Assembly: GCA_051453625.1 (NCBI GenBank)
Contig: JBOZIK010000001.1
Location: 262,287,450-262,351,449 of the forward strand
Direction: 5' to 3'
Source of the DNA: Welwitschia mirabilis
Taxonomy: Eukaryota; Gnetophyta; Gnetopsida; Welwitschiales
DNA length: 64,000 nucleotides
Of the stretch, positions 11,026-22,766 are shown one piece after another. The position numbers and the translations under genes are program-made. The notes beneath the pieces were generated by a model, which ran no database searches, was not told the origin of the DNA, and worked only from the letters and a program-made list of their open reading frames with translations. Numbering within the stretch: position 1 is the first letter of the stretch; every line of letters starts with the position of its first letter.

Positions 11026-12368
11026 GTTCTCGTTAGGATATGAATTATATTTATTTTTATTTTCATTTTTAAATACTATTTTTTATGCATTTCTATTACA
11101 ATTATACATGTTTAAACACTAGAATCTATTATCATTTTATCATAGTTTTTAAAATAAATGAGAAAATTATCATTGAACATCATACAAGGTAGAGAATCCT
11201 AAGTTATATGTAGTTAGGTAATGTCATAAAACTTGCTTACATATTTTAGTTTTTACATAATTAATGATACATAACAAATAATAAAATACATAATTAATGA
11301 TCTTATGTTAGGTATACTTATTTTGTAGTTGTTTCTAGTCTCTTAATCAAGGATAACACCACCATAAGGCTTTTAAGTCCAAGCATTTAGCTTTGCTATA
11401 TGTATCTAACTCAATACGTTTCATTTCATGATTGTGTTTTTGGATAAAATATTAATTACAAATCATATACTAATTATTGTTAATTACATTAATAGAAATT
11501 TCTTATAACTCTTGCTTTTAGATTATTACTAAATTAGCCTTATTATAAGATTATTGATAATATGACTAGGAATGCAAGTATCCATTCTAGTGATGAGGTA
11601 TGTAACTTTTATGCATATAGGCATATTTTGTTTTTCATCTATCAAAGGGATATATTTTGATCTAGTTTGATACATGCATAAATTTATGAAATAGAATGAA
11701 TATTTTAATATCTACATGTAGTTAAAATAGAACAAAGGAATGTGTTAGTTAATTTAAGATAGGAGATACATTAGGAAGTGAATTAATGATTGACAAAAGC
11801 CTTAAATTATTACATCAAGTAAGGCCGATAAATTATGATTTTGTTAAACTTAATGTGTAAGCAATTTATGAAGCATAGTGCCCCTTTGTATAAATCTTTT
11901 CTAAATAGTTCTAACAATTTGGAAACTATAAATGTGGATATTTTTATTTCGCTAGCCATGCTAATATGTTCTAGTTACTCAAGCATAACTGAATCCAATT
12001 GATTTAGATATATATAAAAAACAAAAAACACATAACATATTGAAAAAATTAACTTGAGATACAAAAAGTATAAGAATTAAAAACCACATATTGTCAATCA
12101 TGATTATAAACCTATACATAATATTATACATACTTATTACTATTTTTATGATGCATGTGTATGTATTATCAATAGTTTACTAATTATTGTTTTTATGTAT
12201 GTCTTTGTAGGCATGAAATAGCTAATGTAATATGTGGAAATTATGCACCTTTTATGCATTATTATCCATGCTATTTTACATACATTTTTTATCTTATCCA
12301 TTGAGACTACACTATAGTATATATAATTCTAATCTTTATATTTGTAAATGAAAACTATGCTAGCATTT
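11026..12368. other. Unassigned AT-rich spacer
   Basis: This lies between the Athila 3' LTR and the element A 5' LTR. It is very AT-rich. I see no domain, no long frame and no convincing match to other parts of the window. Confidence 0.5.
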
Positions 12369-13647
12369 TGTCATATACTAGATTTTGTAAACATTAATTA
12401 CTTAGATATTAAGCATATTAAGCTTTTGATTAGATGATGAATTACTCTTCTTTAAAGGCCTTATTAAAATAAGATGGTATTTTAAATTAAACTTACTTTG
12501 TAATTTTTATAATTCACCATGAAAATGATGATAATTATCTTATGAAGATTTTTATTAGAAAATCTATTCATATATTAAAACTAGATAACCACATTATTCC
12601 AAATATTAAAACTAGATAACCAATTATGTAAGGAATTTAAATCACATGATAAAAATAATAAATTAAAAATTTCAAGAGGACATAATAATATGTTTTACGT
12701 CTTAAAATTCTTAATAAATGTGATAAATATATTATATTATAAACAAACATTTACCTCTTTATGTTGTGTGATTAATAAATACTAAGCATTATGAAACAAA
12801 TGAGCATGTGAATAAGTACATGCACTCTTACCTAGAACCAAGAATAATAACCAAGTGTTTTTACTATTCCATGACTTTTATCTTCTTAGGATATATAAGG
12901 GTACTTGATTCATAACATATTTATTGTTTTATTTATTGGAATTGAAGAGTTTATCTCATTATGCCATATGATAATTTTTAGATTTGTGTATTTCTTATTT
13001 TGAGACATCTTTTAGATGAATTAAACACACTTATTAGCCTATAAAGGATTAGCAAGGACCTAGCACAAGGGAATATTACACATAATTAATCTTATTAATT
13101 AAAGAAAGAAAATTACACAATCTAGTTAGGTTCATGAGTTATAAATATAATGTATCTTTTCATACTGAAATGTTACTTATTACTCATCCTAGTTATCAAT
13201 GATAAATCATGTGATATTATGATCTTAAACTATGTGCCTTTGTTTATCTATATATAGAGATCCTTTCCTATCTTTGTTGAAAAAATAGATACTTTTCATT
13301 TTTCATGCAAGTAAATTTCTTTCCTTTCTCTCTTTTTTTATTCAATCTCTTTCCTGTGGAGCTTGAAGCTTGGAAGTTTAAAGCTAAGAATTCTTAAGAT
13401 CGCATGTTCATCAATCTTCAACCATTAAGAACACTTTAATCTTTTCAAATAAGCAATTTATTCATGTTTTTCATATGATATCTTTTAAAGATTTTAGTAA
13501 AGTGATATTACATTAGGCCATTCGTTATGGTTATCTTAAAATTATATTTTTTATTCCCTCCCATTAACTCTTATCAAAATGTTAAGACGATATGAGGGTT
13601 CTCTTATATTTGGTAATGGATTTTACTAATGGAAGATTATGGTTGAG

Positions 13648-14715
13648 TGTTGCACCACCAACTTATGTGTATTTTATAGGGTAGTCTAAGTTGTTTTGTA
13701 GGTAAATTAGCAGATAAATGCGTAGTTCTCATGATAATGAAGAACCGAGATGAACAGAATGAAAATATACAAATTCCATATAAATTACAAGCATTTTGTG
13801 TAGATATGGATAAATGATATTTTGGATAATAATTCCCACAAATAACAAGTGATCAGATTAATCGAAGATTGATAAAAAAGCCATCGTCCACCTTATCGTC
13901 CAGACGTTAGTGGTGGATGACATCTCTAATAGGACGATAATAAGTTCACATGCAGTTCACAAGCAGTTAAACCGGAAGTGAACAAATATCTAATTATCAG
14001 TTTTCATCGTCTCCTGTGAGTGTCTAAATTACCAGTAGAACAATACTGTTCTCTCATTCTTTTACTGAATGTTTTTTCGAGTTGTTACCACTTTATTGCG
14101 NNNNNNNNNNNNNNNNNNNNNNNNNNNNNNNNNNNNNNNNNNNNNNNNNNNNNNNNNNNNNNNNNNNNNNNNNNNNNNNNNNNNNNNNNNNNNNNNNNNN
14201 NNNNNNNNNNNNNNNNNNNNNNNNNNNNNNNNNNNNNNNNNNNNNNNNNNNNNNNNNNNNNNNNNNNNNNNNNNNNNNNNNNNNNNNNNNNNNNNNNNNN
14301 NNNNNNNNNNNNNNNNNNNNNNNNNNNNNNNNNNNNNNNNNNNNNNNNNNNNNNNNNNNNNNNNNNNNNNNNNNNNNNNNNNNNNNNNNNNNNNNNNNNN
14401 NNNNNNNNNNNNNNNNNNNNNNNNNNNNNNNNNNNNNNNNNNNNNNNNNNNNNNNNNNNNNNNNNNNNNNNNNNNNNNNNNNNNNNNNNNNNNNNNNNNN
14501 NNNNNNNNNNNNNNNNNNNNNNNNNNNNNNNNNATTAGGGTTACACAATTTTCTCATGAAAGCAACTCTTTATTTTCTATACTTTGTCTTTTGACGGAAT
14601 TATGACATTTCGGATCACTCCCATCTATACTAGTGTGTTGTGTTTGTGCATATTAATTATGATTAACAGGATTCATCTCGAGACATAAAATGTTGCATAA
14701 ATACACACCACAACA
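13648..14715 (+). mobile_element. Solo Athila LTR with 5-bp target-site duplication
   Basis: The insertion starts TGTTGCACC and ends CACCACAACA, flanked on both sides by TTGAG (13,643-13,647 and 14,716-14,720). Removing it restores alignment with the element A 3' LTR near 24,000-24,030. The ends and inner blocks match the LTRs of the two Athila copies. It keeps more CpG (for example ATCGTCCAGACG near 13,900) than those LTRs, so it is probably younger. A solo LTR forms by recombination between the two LTRs of a full element. 433 bases are undetermined (gap 14,101-14,533). Confidence 0.88.
14101..14533. other. Assembly gap, 433 N
   Basis: This lies inside the solo Athila LTR. No duplicated flanks are seen here, so it probably represents real missing sequence. 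Confidence 0.95.
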
Positions 14716-17054
14716 TTGAGTAACTACTTTGAGTATTTATTATATACTTGGATACCTATGTTTATTTTGTATTAGCATACATAATATTATATTTTTTTTA
14801 TTATGCATTAAGTCCATCTTATTAGGAGCAAAGGTCTGATCCTCACAAATCTCTTTTATAATAGTACTCCTTTATAGTAATCTTAAGGCTCATGATAAAT
14901 GCTTTTATGAATTGATTTGATTTTTAATTCTTCATTAAATTGTATTAATAATATTTAATTAAAATATATCATAAATAATTAGTTTATATAGTATATTAAT
15001 TATTTTGCTGATTAAAATTATTTCATAACTAGTTGTAAAAACTTTACCATATTCTTTATACAGTGAAAGTTAGATTTCTAGAATAGAGGTATAGGTTAAA
15101 ACTAATATAGATTATTAATTAATAGGCATAAATTAATAAATTTGTTTTTTATGTCTAGGATTATGTTATGATTGTGAAAACTTAAAAAAATAATTTTTTG
15201 ATGTCTAATAATTTTTAAAAAATTATTTATTAAAATATGTCAAGAAATAAATGTGGAAAATAGTAAATAAATAATTTACATTTCTATAACTAGTAGTTAA
15301 ATATATCTAATAACTTATGTATCCTAGGTTGTAGGTAATTAACTAATATTTCTAAAACATTTTGAATCCTTTAAAAAATTGAAGTATGTTAAAAAGTTAT
15401 GGTCATTTTAATGTAGTACAATAAGGCTGCAATTTTAGAAAATTTGATAATTTTTAACATAAAATCATGACCCTAGAAATGATACTCTTAGAATTAAAAA
15501 ATAGCTTGAGTTAATTTCTAAGGATCCTATTATGAGTCTAGTTATACAAAAATACTATAATTTATTTTTATTTATAATTAACTAATTATTATTTTTTTAT
15601 TATGATATCTCCTTAGAGCCTAAAAACATTATAATTAATGTCCTACATTATAGAAAAATTATTAATTAAAACTATGTAGGTAATTCAATCATATAAGATA
15701 ATTTGTTATTAATAAACTTAAGTTGTATTATTTAGGATTAATATTTTATTGAAAGAAATACCTCTGTTACCTTTTTCTTCTATCTTACTTTGGATATGCA
15801 TGCTTATAAGGGTCTCTACCTTAGTAGTTTAAATAACATACATAGTCCTTGATTTATCACTTATTTATTTGACTTATAATATAGCCATATGAGTCTTGGA
15901 TAAAGAATTTTATCTTAATAATCATGCTTCAGCTATACTTTCTTTTGTTTATTTCCATTGCACATAACCATGGAGATTGTCATATGAGTATGGAAAAATG
16001 CTTCTAGAATTAGCATAGATCCAAGTATAGATTAGTTTGCTTAAGTACATTATCCAAGATGTGATTTGATACATTCTGAATATTGCTATTTTCATTAACA
16101 AAAGAAAAAAATAACATTTCCTTTATTTCTATTTTTATTACTATAATCCTGAATATAAAGATGTTATTGTATTTGATTATTTCTATAAAAATGATGATTA
16201 TTTCTATAAATTAGGTACATACTTTATTAAATACCAACATTAGTTTGAATTGTATGTATGCATTTGTGTTGTGTATTTATTGAATGAGACTAAATAAAGA
16301 TAATCCTAACAATAACCATCCTCATACTTATATTTCATTGTTAACATGGGTTGCACTACATTTATTTTATCATATCCTTTTGAAGGTGAATCTGGTCACC
16401 ACTCTCATCCATATCATGTGTGAAATTTCTTTGACTTAATATTCCAAGCCCTTATCATTAATGGATCATGGTATACTATCCAAAAATATTTTAAGAACTG
16501 GGGATTATTTATAAGCATACATTCACATCACATATTGCTTCTCACCTCTGTTAGAGGCATACTGAAGTAAAATGTAAGCCTATAGATTTGTTCCTAGCTA
16601 TATTTATGTAGTTTAGAACCTAAAGTAAAACCAACACACATTTAAAAGGTGGTCATATAATGAGTTGGAATGCCATTAATGGGAGTTACAAGCTCATATG
16701 ATATTAATTAATAACCTCCTATTATATTAATTAAGTATTATTCTCAAACTTATTCATGCCTATTTTATAATAAGTTTACATGTTCTCAACTCTTTATTAG
16801 ATATCTTTACATGTAATGAAAAACTAGGGAAAAATGAAACACATCAACTTATGAAACAATATTTTTTAAATCAATTATAGATAAATATACAATAATAATA
16901 TGATTTCTTTTTTCTCAAAAATAAAAATGCTAGTAATGGAATAAGTGAAATTTAATTATAGGTTTCACTGTATATATTAGTTAATGATATTAAAGAAGGA
17001 ATTGAGGAAACAAATATTCTTAGTTAGGGTAAAAAATAATTGGGTGTCAAAAAT

Positions 17055-17066
17055 TAGCATCAGAGC
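17055..17066 (+). other. Primer binding site of element A (initiator tRNA-Met type)
   Basis: TAGCATCAGAGC differs by two transitions from TGGTATCAGAGC, the site complementary to the 3' end of plant initiator tRNA-Met. It lies directly after the 5' LTR, where minus-strand synthesis would be primed. Confidence 0.8.
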
Positions 17067-17071
17067 CCTTG

Positions 17072-18240
17072 GTTAACTTAAATAATGTCAATGTTAAGCA
17101 CTTGTAAATTTATAAGAATATAAATCCAATTATATCTTTAATAACCTTTCATCTTAATAATTATAAGATTAGTCGTAATCATAATAAACTTAATTCCTAG
17201 TAGATATAAAGTTAATTATCTCCCCAATAATCTTAAAGCTTGAGTAAAAACAATTATATGCTTTATAATACTAGATTCTAAGATAATCTTAACTCTTAGA
17301 TAGGCATGAATTTAATCACGTTTTCTAATAGTTATAAATTTAATTATATTTATGATTTTCTTACTCTCTAAATAAATATAAAATTACATTCATGTTAATT
17401 CCAAAAATCATAAAGTTTACACTAGTGATAATTCTAGAATAGTAATAATCCTAGAAGTTGATTATATCTAGAATAGTTTTATAGCATTTATGAAGTTAAA
17501 TATAATTGCAATCCCTAGATGATCATTATATTAATCATATTTATAGTAACATAAATTCCTAAATAAATTTTGATGGATGATGAATTTAATTCATTAAAGA
17601 TTCTATTACCTTATAGCTATAGATAATAATCACTTAGAATAATTATAATTATCTTAATAATTTAAGATGGTGAACTAATATGATTCCCTAAAGAGATTAA
17701 CATTTTACAAGAAATAGAAATATATAAAATAATACCTTATAATTAGATATTCTTAGAAATAATCAAACCTCCAAATAATTTATTCATCCTAGATTATATG
17801 ATTATATAATTTTAAAGTAAAGCCTCATTCTCTTAACTTATAAACCTAATAAACCTTATTTATTTAAGATTAAAAAAAGGAAGAAACTTGATTATGTAAT
17901 TTAAGTTATAAATGAGGATCAATCATCTAATAATGATAATTATAACTTTTCTAACATCATAAAAATAAATTTAACTTTTAATAATAATTATCCTTTTTTT
18001 CAAACGTAATTTCATGAAAATTTCTACTTCTTTCATGTGCCTTATTGTCTCAGTTAAACTTTGAGGTTAGACTAGTTACACCAAATAATTAAGATCAAGA
18101 GAATTTGCAAGAGATTTAGCAACCTAATGATGGAAATCAACCCTCATTCAACCTTAATTAACAAGCATTAATGGGTAGATTCATGTAGTTTCTATCACAA
18201 ATAGTAAATTAAAGTAAAAATCCATAAGTAAGCAATGGTG
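17072..18240. other. Element A leader, non-coding
   Basis: This stretch between primer site and gag is AT-rich and full of stops in all frames. I see no domain or repeat structure in it. Confidence 0.5.
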
Positions 18241-18249
18241 TTAATCAAC

Positions 18250-18730
18250 CTAAGAAAGCACATATGAGAAAATTAATTCAAACTTTTATTAAGGTAAACC
18301 CATAAAAGTTTGTAGAAGGTTCAAATCCATCTAAAGAAAAAGCATGGTTGAGTAGTGTTAAAAAGGTTATAGGTACCTTAGGATGTGATGAATATAAAAA
18401 GACTTCTTTAGCTATTTATATGTTATATGGAGCTACTAACATATGGTAAAAAATGAAAATGATCAAGTTATAAGATCTAAAACTCTCATGGAATTAATTT
18501 AAGTACATCTTTTAGGAGAGGTGTACCACTAAGTTCTATATTCATTATAATGTTATAGAATTCTATAATTTAAGACAAACATCTAATGTAATCATAGTAT
18601 CTCATAAGTGCAAATTTATGAAGTTATTAAGATATGTATTACATAGGCATCTAAATGAAGAAGCTAAAGCAAATATCTTTATTGAGTCTTATTACTTCTA
18701 TTGATATTGAAGTATCCATGTTTTAACTTA
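18250..18730 (+). pseudogene. Element A gag, broken
   Basis: With one frame change the plus strand reads KFVEGSNPSKEKAWLSSVKK, then GTLGCDEYKKTSLAIYMLYG and ATNIW, then EFYNLRQTSN and KFMKLLRY. This is the typical order of the retrotransposon gag domain: a KF.G..P..A..WL block, an A..ML.G.A..WW block and an EFYNLRQ block. Gag would form the virus-like particle in an intact element. Several Trp or Gln codons have become stops, consistent with C to T or G to A decay. Confidence 0.8.
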
Positions 18731-20330
18731 AGAATCTAGTATAGGCTATAGAAAAGGTAAAGATAGTAGAACAATACTCACAAAGACAATAAGAAAATAA
18801 GGAAAAAATTACTCCACAAAAACATGTCCTTAAGGGAAATAAATCAAAAATGTCTTATCAAAAAAATAATTGACACTTTAGCAAAAATAATGCAAGTAGT
18901 AGTAATAGAAAAAATAAGAATTTTAATCAACCTAAGTAGGCTATGTTCAAAGGGAATTGAAATGTTTCTAGTCAAAGCTATGCAAGTAATCAACATCAGA
19001 GATTTAATTTCCAATAAACTCTTCATTAGTATCAATATAAGAATCAACATAAAAATATATATAAATGCTATAACTATAAAAGAAATTATAAAATAAAATA
19101 ATGTTCATTACATAATAGAGACCCTTATAATAATTAAAAATTCCTTAAGGACAAAAAATCTTTTCTCAATTAATAGGACAAATTTAAGAAATAGTAGATG
19201 ACTTAAGAATGTAATTTTAGAGCTTTATCATAAAAAATATGGCTTTACTTAATAATAAAATAGTAATTATTTTATTTCATTAAGGAGAAATTCATTACTT
19301 CATATCTTCTAGGATTGTTGTGAGACAAAAATTATGTTGTATTATAATTGAGGAATGCATAAAGTGAGAAAATGGGTCCATGTCAAAGGTTACTTAACAA
19401 GTCCAAAATTATATTATATTCATAAGTGGAGAATATTTTTAGATATGATCAATTATTATAAATTTAGGAAAATATAAAATTACTTTGGATATGAATTGAT
19501 TAATTAAAAATAGAATAGTTACAATTTATAAAAGTATTAAGTAGAAATGATGAATTATGATCAAGGACCAATCTTTCAAGGCCATTACAAATTAGTAGTG
19601 GGAAATATAATTAATGCAAAAAATATAAAAAAAAATTAAGAGGAGGTCACTACTTTATATGCATTACTTAAAATCAATTAGCTTGAAGGAAGAAGAATAT
19701 TTAGTAAAGAATATACCAACAGTCCAAGAATATCTTGATTTATTTATAATAGAATTACCAAGAATGCCACTATTTCAAGAAGTTGAGTTTTCCATTAAAT
19801 TAATTTGAATAAATCAATTTATTTCTAAGGAATCATATAGAATATCTCCCATGCGAATGAAAGAATTAAAAATTTAGCTTGAAAAGTGCTTATAAAAAGG
19901 TTTTATTCAACATAGTGTATTTATCATGAGGAGCACTTGTATTATTTGTAAAGAAGAATGATGGAACATTAAGATTATGCATTAATTATAGAGAACTAAA
20001 TAAGATTACCATCAATAACAAGTATTTGCTATCGAAAATAGATAAAAATTTTTATTTAGCTCAAGGAAGCTAAGAAATTGTCAAAGTTAATCTAAAATCT
20101 AGATATTATTAACTTCAAATTAAGAAAGATCATATTCATAAAATAGGACTTAGAACTTACTAGGGATATTATGAGTCTACTGTTGTGCCTTTTAGTTTAA
20201 CTAATGCTTCTTTAGTATTTATGAATCTTATGAATTACATATTTTAATCACATCTTGATTTCTTTGTAATAGTATTTCTTGATGATATCCTTATTCATTA
20301 TAAGACTTATAAAAAGCATGAAAAAATACT

Positions 20331-20536
20331 CTTTTTAGAAGAAATCCTTTTTATTTCTAGATTATGTAGTATTCAAAGAAGATATTTCAATTGATGAAGA
20401 TAAATCTAGAGCAATCACGAAATGGCCAATACCCTTTTTGGAAGAAATCCATTTTGTTTCTAGATCATGTAGTATCTAAAGAAGGTATTTTAATTGATTA
20501 ATATAAAGTTAAAGCAATCACAAAATGGCCAAGACA
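20331..20536 (+). repeat. 103-bp tandem duplication inside the element A RT region
   Basis: Two diverged copies of about 103 bases (20,331-20,433 and 20,434-20,536) encode the same RT C-terminal block, which precedes ITKWP. The copies differ at several sites, so this is an old duplication, unlike the near-identical flanks of the adjoining gap. Confidence 0.75.
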
Positions 20537-20556
20537 TACAAATATTACTGAGGTTA

Positions 20557-20656
20557 NNNNNNNNNNNNNNNNNNNNNNNNNNNNNNNNNNNNNNNNNNNN
20601 NNNNNNNNNNNNNNNNNNNNNNNNNNNNNNNNNNNNNNNNNNNNNNNNNNNNNNNN
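20557..20656. other. Assembly gap, 100 N, with duplicated flanks
   Basis: The 41 bases before it (20,516-20,556) recur after it (20,657-20,697) with one C/T difference, so the gap probably hides an overlap rather than missing sequence. A separate 10-N gap lies at 22,392-22,401 in the same pol pseudogene. Confidence 0.95.
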
Positions 20657-22754
20657 AATCACAAAATGGCTAAGACATACAAATATTACTGAGGTTAAAA
20701 GGTTTTTGGTATTTCTAGATATTATCATCAATTTATATTTAACTTCTTTAAGGTAACTTCTCCATTAACAATCCTTTTAAAGAAAAATAAATATTTCCAA
20801 TGGACCAAAAAAATCAGTAGTCATTTGATCATCTTAAGAAATACCTAACTAGTGCTCTAGTATTATGAATATCACATAATTTAACAATCTTTTTAGTTTA
20901 TACTGATGCATCTAGATAATATCTTGGTGTAGTTATTAAATATAATAAACATGTAATAGCTTATAAATCAAAATAGCTTAAGACCTGTGAGAGAAATTAT
21001 CCTATTCATGATCCTGAATTAGATGTAGTAGTTTGTACTTTTAGCTTTTAGAAGATTTATCTCTATGATGCTTAAGAGACAGATTATAAGAATCCAAAAT
21101 ACATTTACTTAATTAAATTTAAAACTTAGGCAAAGAAGATAAATGAAATTTCTATGTAATTTTGATCTAGAGATTTTATATCACAGGGAAATAAGGTTGT
21201 AAATTCTCTTAAGTAGATGAGGTTATTTCAAGATAAGTATGAAAATTCAAAGCTAAATTCCTATCATTATTTTCGAAGGGGGGAAAAATAAATGATGATT
21301 GTTAAAAATTAAAGGACAAATTAGAAAATCAATAGATTCAAAGCATTTTTAATATTAATTTAGATAATATTATTAGATCTAAGGAAATATTCTTGGTTCC
21401 TAATGTAGATATAACTAGACATAGATTAATGTTTGAATTTCATAATCCACCTATAGCAAGTCATCTTAGAGGAACAATATTTATTAAAACATGAAATAAA
21501 AATTCTAGTAAATAAAGATGAAAAATGATATAGCAAAATTTGTATTAAGGTGTCTTACTTACCAATAAGTTAAAGGAGAACATAGAAATCTAGTAATGTT
21601 ATTTTATCCTCATAATATTCTAAACTACAAATGGGATGTTATTTGTGTATACTTTATTTTATAACTTCCAAAAAATAAAAGAAATAATAACTTTATCATG
21701 GTGATAATTAATAGAATAACTAATTCAATACACTTTGTTCTAGTAAAATCTACTTATGTTATTAAGAATATAGCTAAAGTATATATTTAAAATGTTGTTC
21801 AATTGTATGTTGTACTTTTATTAATTCTCTATGATAGAGAACTAAAATTTAGTTTTAATTTTTATCAAGAATTACAAATGGGTTTTGGAATTAAGTTAAA
21901 TATGAGCACTACATTTCATCCTCAAATAAATGTTTAGGTAAAAAGAGTTTATCAAATTTTATAATATCTTCTTAGAGCATGAATTTTAGATACTTATAAG
22001 AGTTATAAAGGGTACATATCAATGGTAAAACTAACATATAATAATAGTTGTCAACATTTAATTCAAATAGCTCCATTTAAAGCTATATATGGTAGAATAT
22101 GTAGAGCACCTAAATAATGGATAAAATCTAAAGAAAGATTGATTATAGAAATAGAAATATTATAGAAAATAGAAAGAAAAATAAAGATCATTAAGAATAA
22201 ATGCAAAGAAGTAGTGGATAGATAAAAGATGTATACAACCTATCAAAGTAGAAATCTTAAGCTCAAAATAGTTGATCATGTATTTCTTAAAATATCACCA
22301 ATTAAATCAGTAATGAAATAAATTAAGAGATCAAAATTAGCTCCTCAATTTATTAGAGAGTTTTAAACATTAGGAAGAGTTAGATCTATTANNNNNNNNN
22401 NCATACAAGCTTAGTTTACCTCCTCAATTATTGCACATACACAATGTTTTTAATGCTAGCATGCTATTGTAGATTTTTCTTATATGTTAAATTAACCTTA
22501 CATTCAAATAAAACTAGATTTTTCAACTATAGAAAAGCTAGAAGAAGTGATAAACCAATGAACTATTAATTTCCAAAATAAATAGACCTATTAAGTAAAT
22601 ATAAAGTGGAGTTTTATAGTGTTAATAAAGCTACTTATGACCTATAGGAAACAATGAAATATTAATACCCAAAACTTTTCTGAATCTCATAATATGTAGT
22701 TAGGTGTTTTTTGCTCTCTTTATGTATCCCAATTCCTAAGAGTAAATTAGTCTA

Positions 22755-22766
22755 AGTGGGGGAGGA
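22755..22766 (+). other. Polypurine tract of element A
   Basis: AGTGGGGGAGGA lies directly before the 3' LTR start CGTCATACCC. It is the plus-strand primer site and one of the few G-rich stretches in this part of the window. Confidence 0.85.

Larger units (their letters stand above)
12369..17040 (+). repeat. Element A 5' LTR, about 3.5 kb after removing a nested solo LTR
   Basis: It starts TGTCATATAC and aligns with the 3' LTR at 22,767 along its length, for example TTTTGTAAACATTAATTACT. The end is placed near 17,040 just before the primer site, but is blurred. Without the nested Athila LTR (13,648-14,715) and one TSD copy it is about 3.6 kb. A 20-base unit around TTAAAACTAGATAACCA is repeated at about 12,573 and 12,603 and is single in the other LTR. 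No gene is visible. Confidence 0.8.
19140..22700 (+). pseudogene. Element A pol: protease, RT, RNase H, integrase, chromodomain remnants
   Basis: Reading through stops gives, in order: VQEYLDLFIIELPRMP and EVEFSIKLI at the RT start (about 19,720-19,810); KGFIQHS and then KIMH (about 19,880-19,980); HVVSKEGI and AITKWPRHTNITEV (20,470-20,557); FIVYTDAS with VIAYKSK (20,890-20,975), the RNase H part; NVVQLYVV, LYDRE and TTFHPQ for the integrase core (about 21,790-21,940); TYNNSC and IAPFKAIYGR (about 22,030-22,095); KLAPQFI and LPPQLLHIHNVFNASML (22,330-22,465); and finally a shifted chromodomain with KVEF and ATYDL (about 22,590-22,650). Protease is only guessed at 19,140-19,600. No segment is open enough to be functional. 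Confidence 0.85.

Noticed and set aside
11026-11042. CGTTAGGATATGA after the Athila copy 1 3' LTR as a second primer binding site (tandem element)
   Set aside because: Only a few bases match, and the following sequence does not resemble the Athila leader at 50,831.
14020-14605. Long frames across 14,093-14,605, 20,498-20,731, 25,204-25,965 and 29,301-29,791
   Set aside because: They consist almost entirely of undetermined bases.
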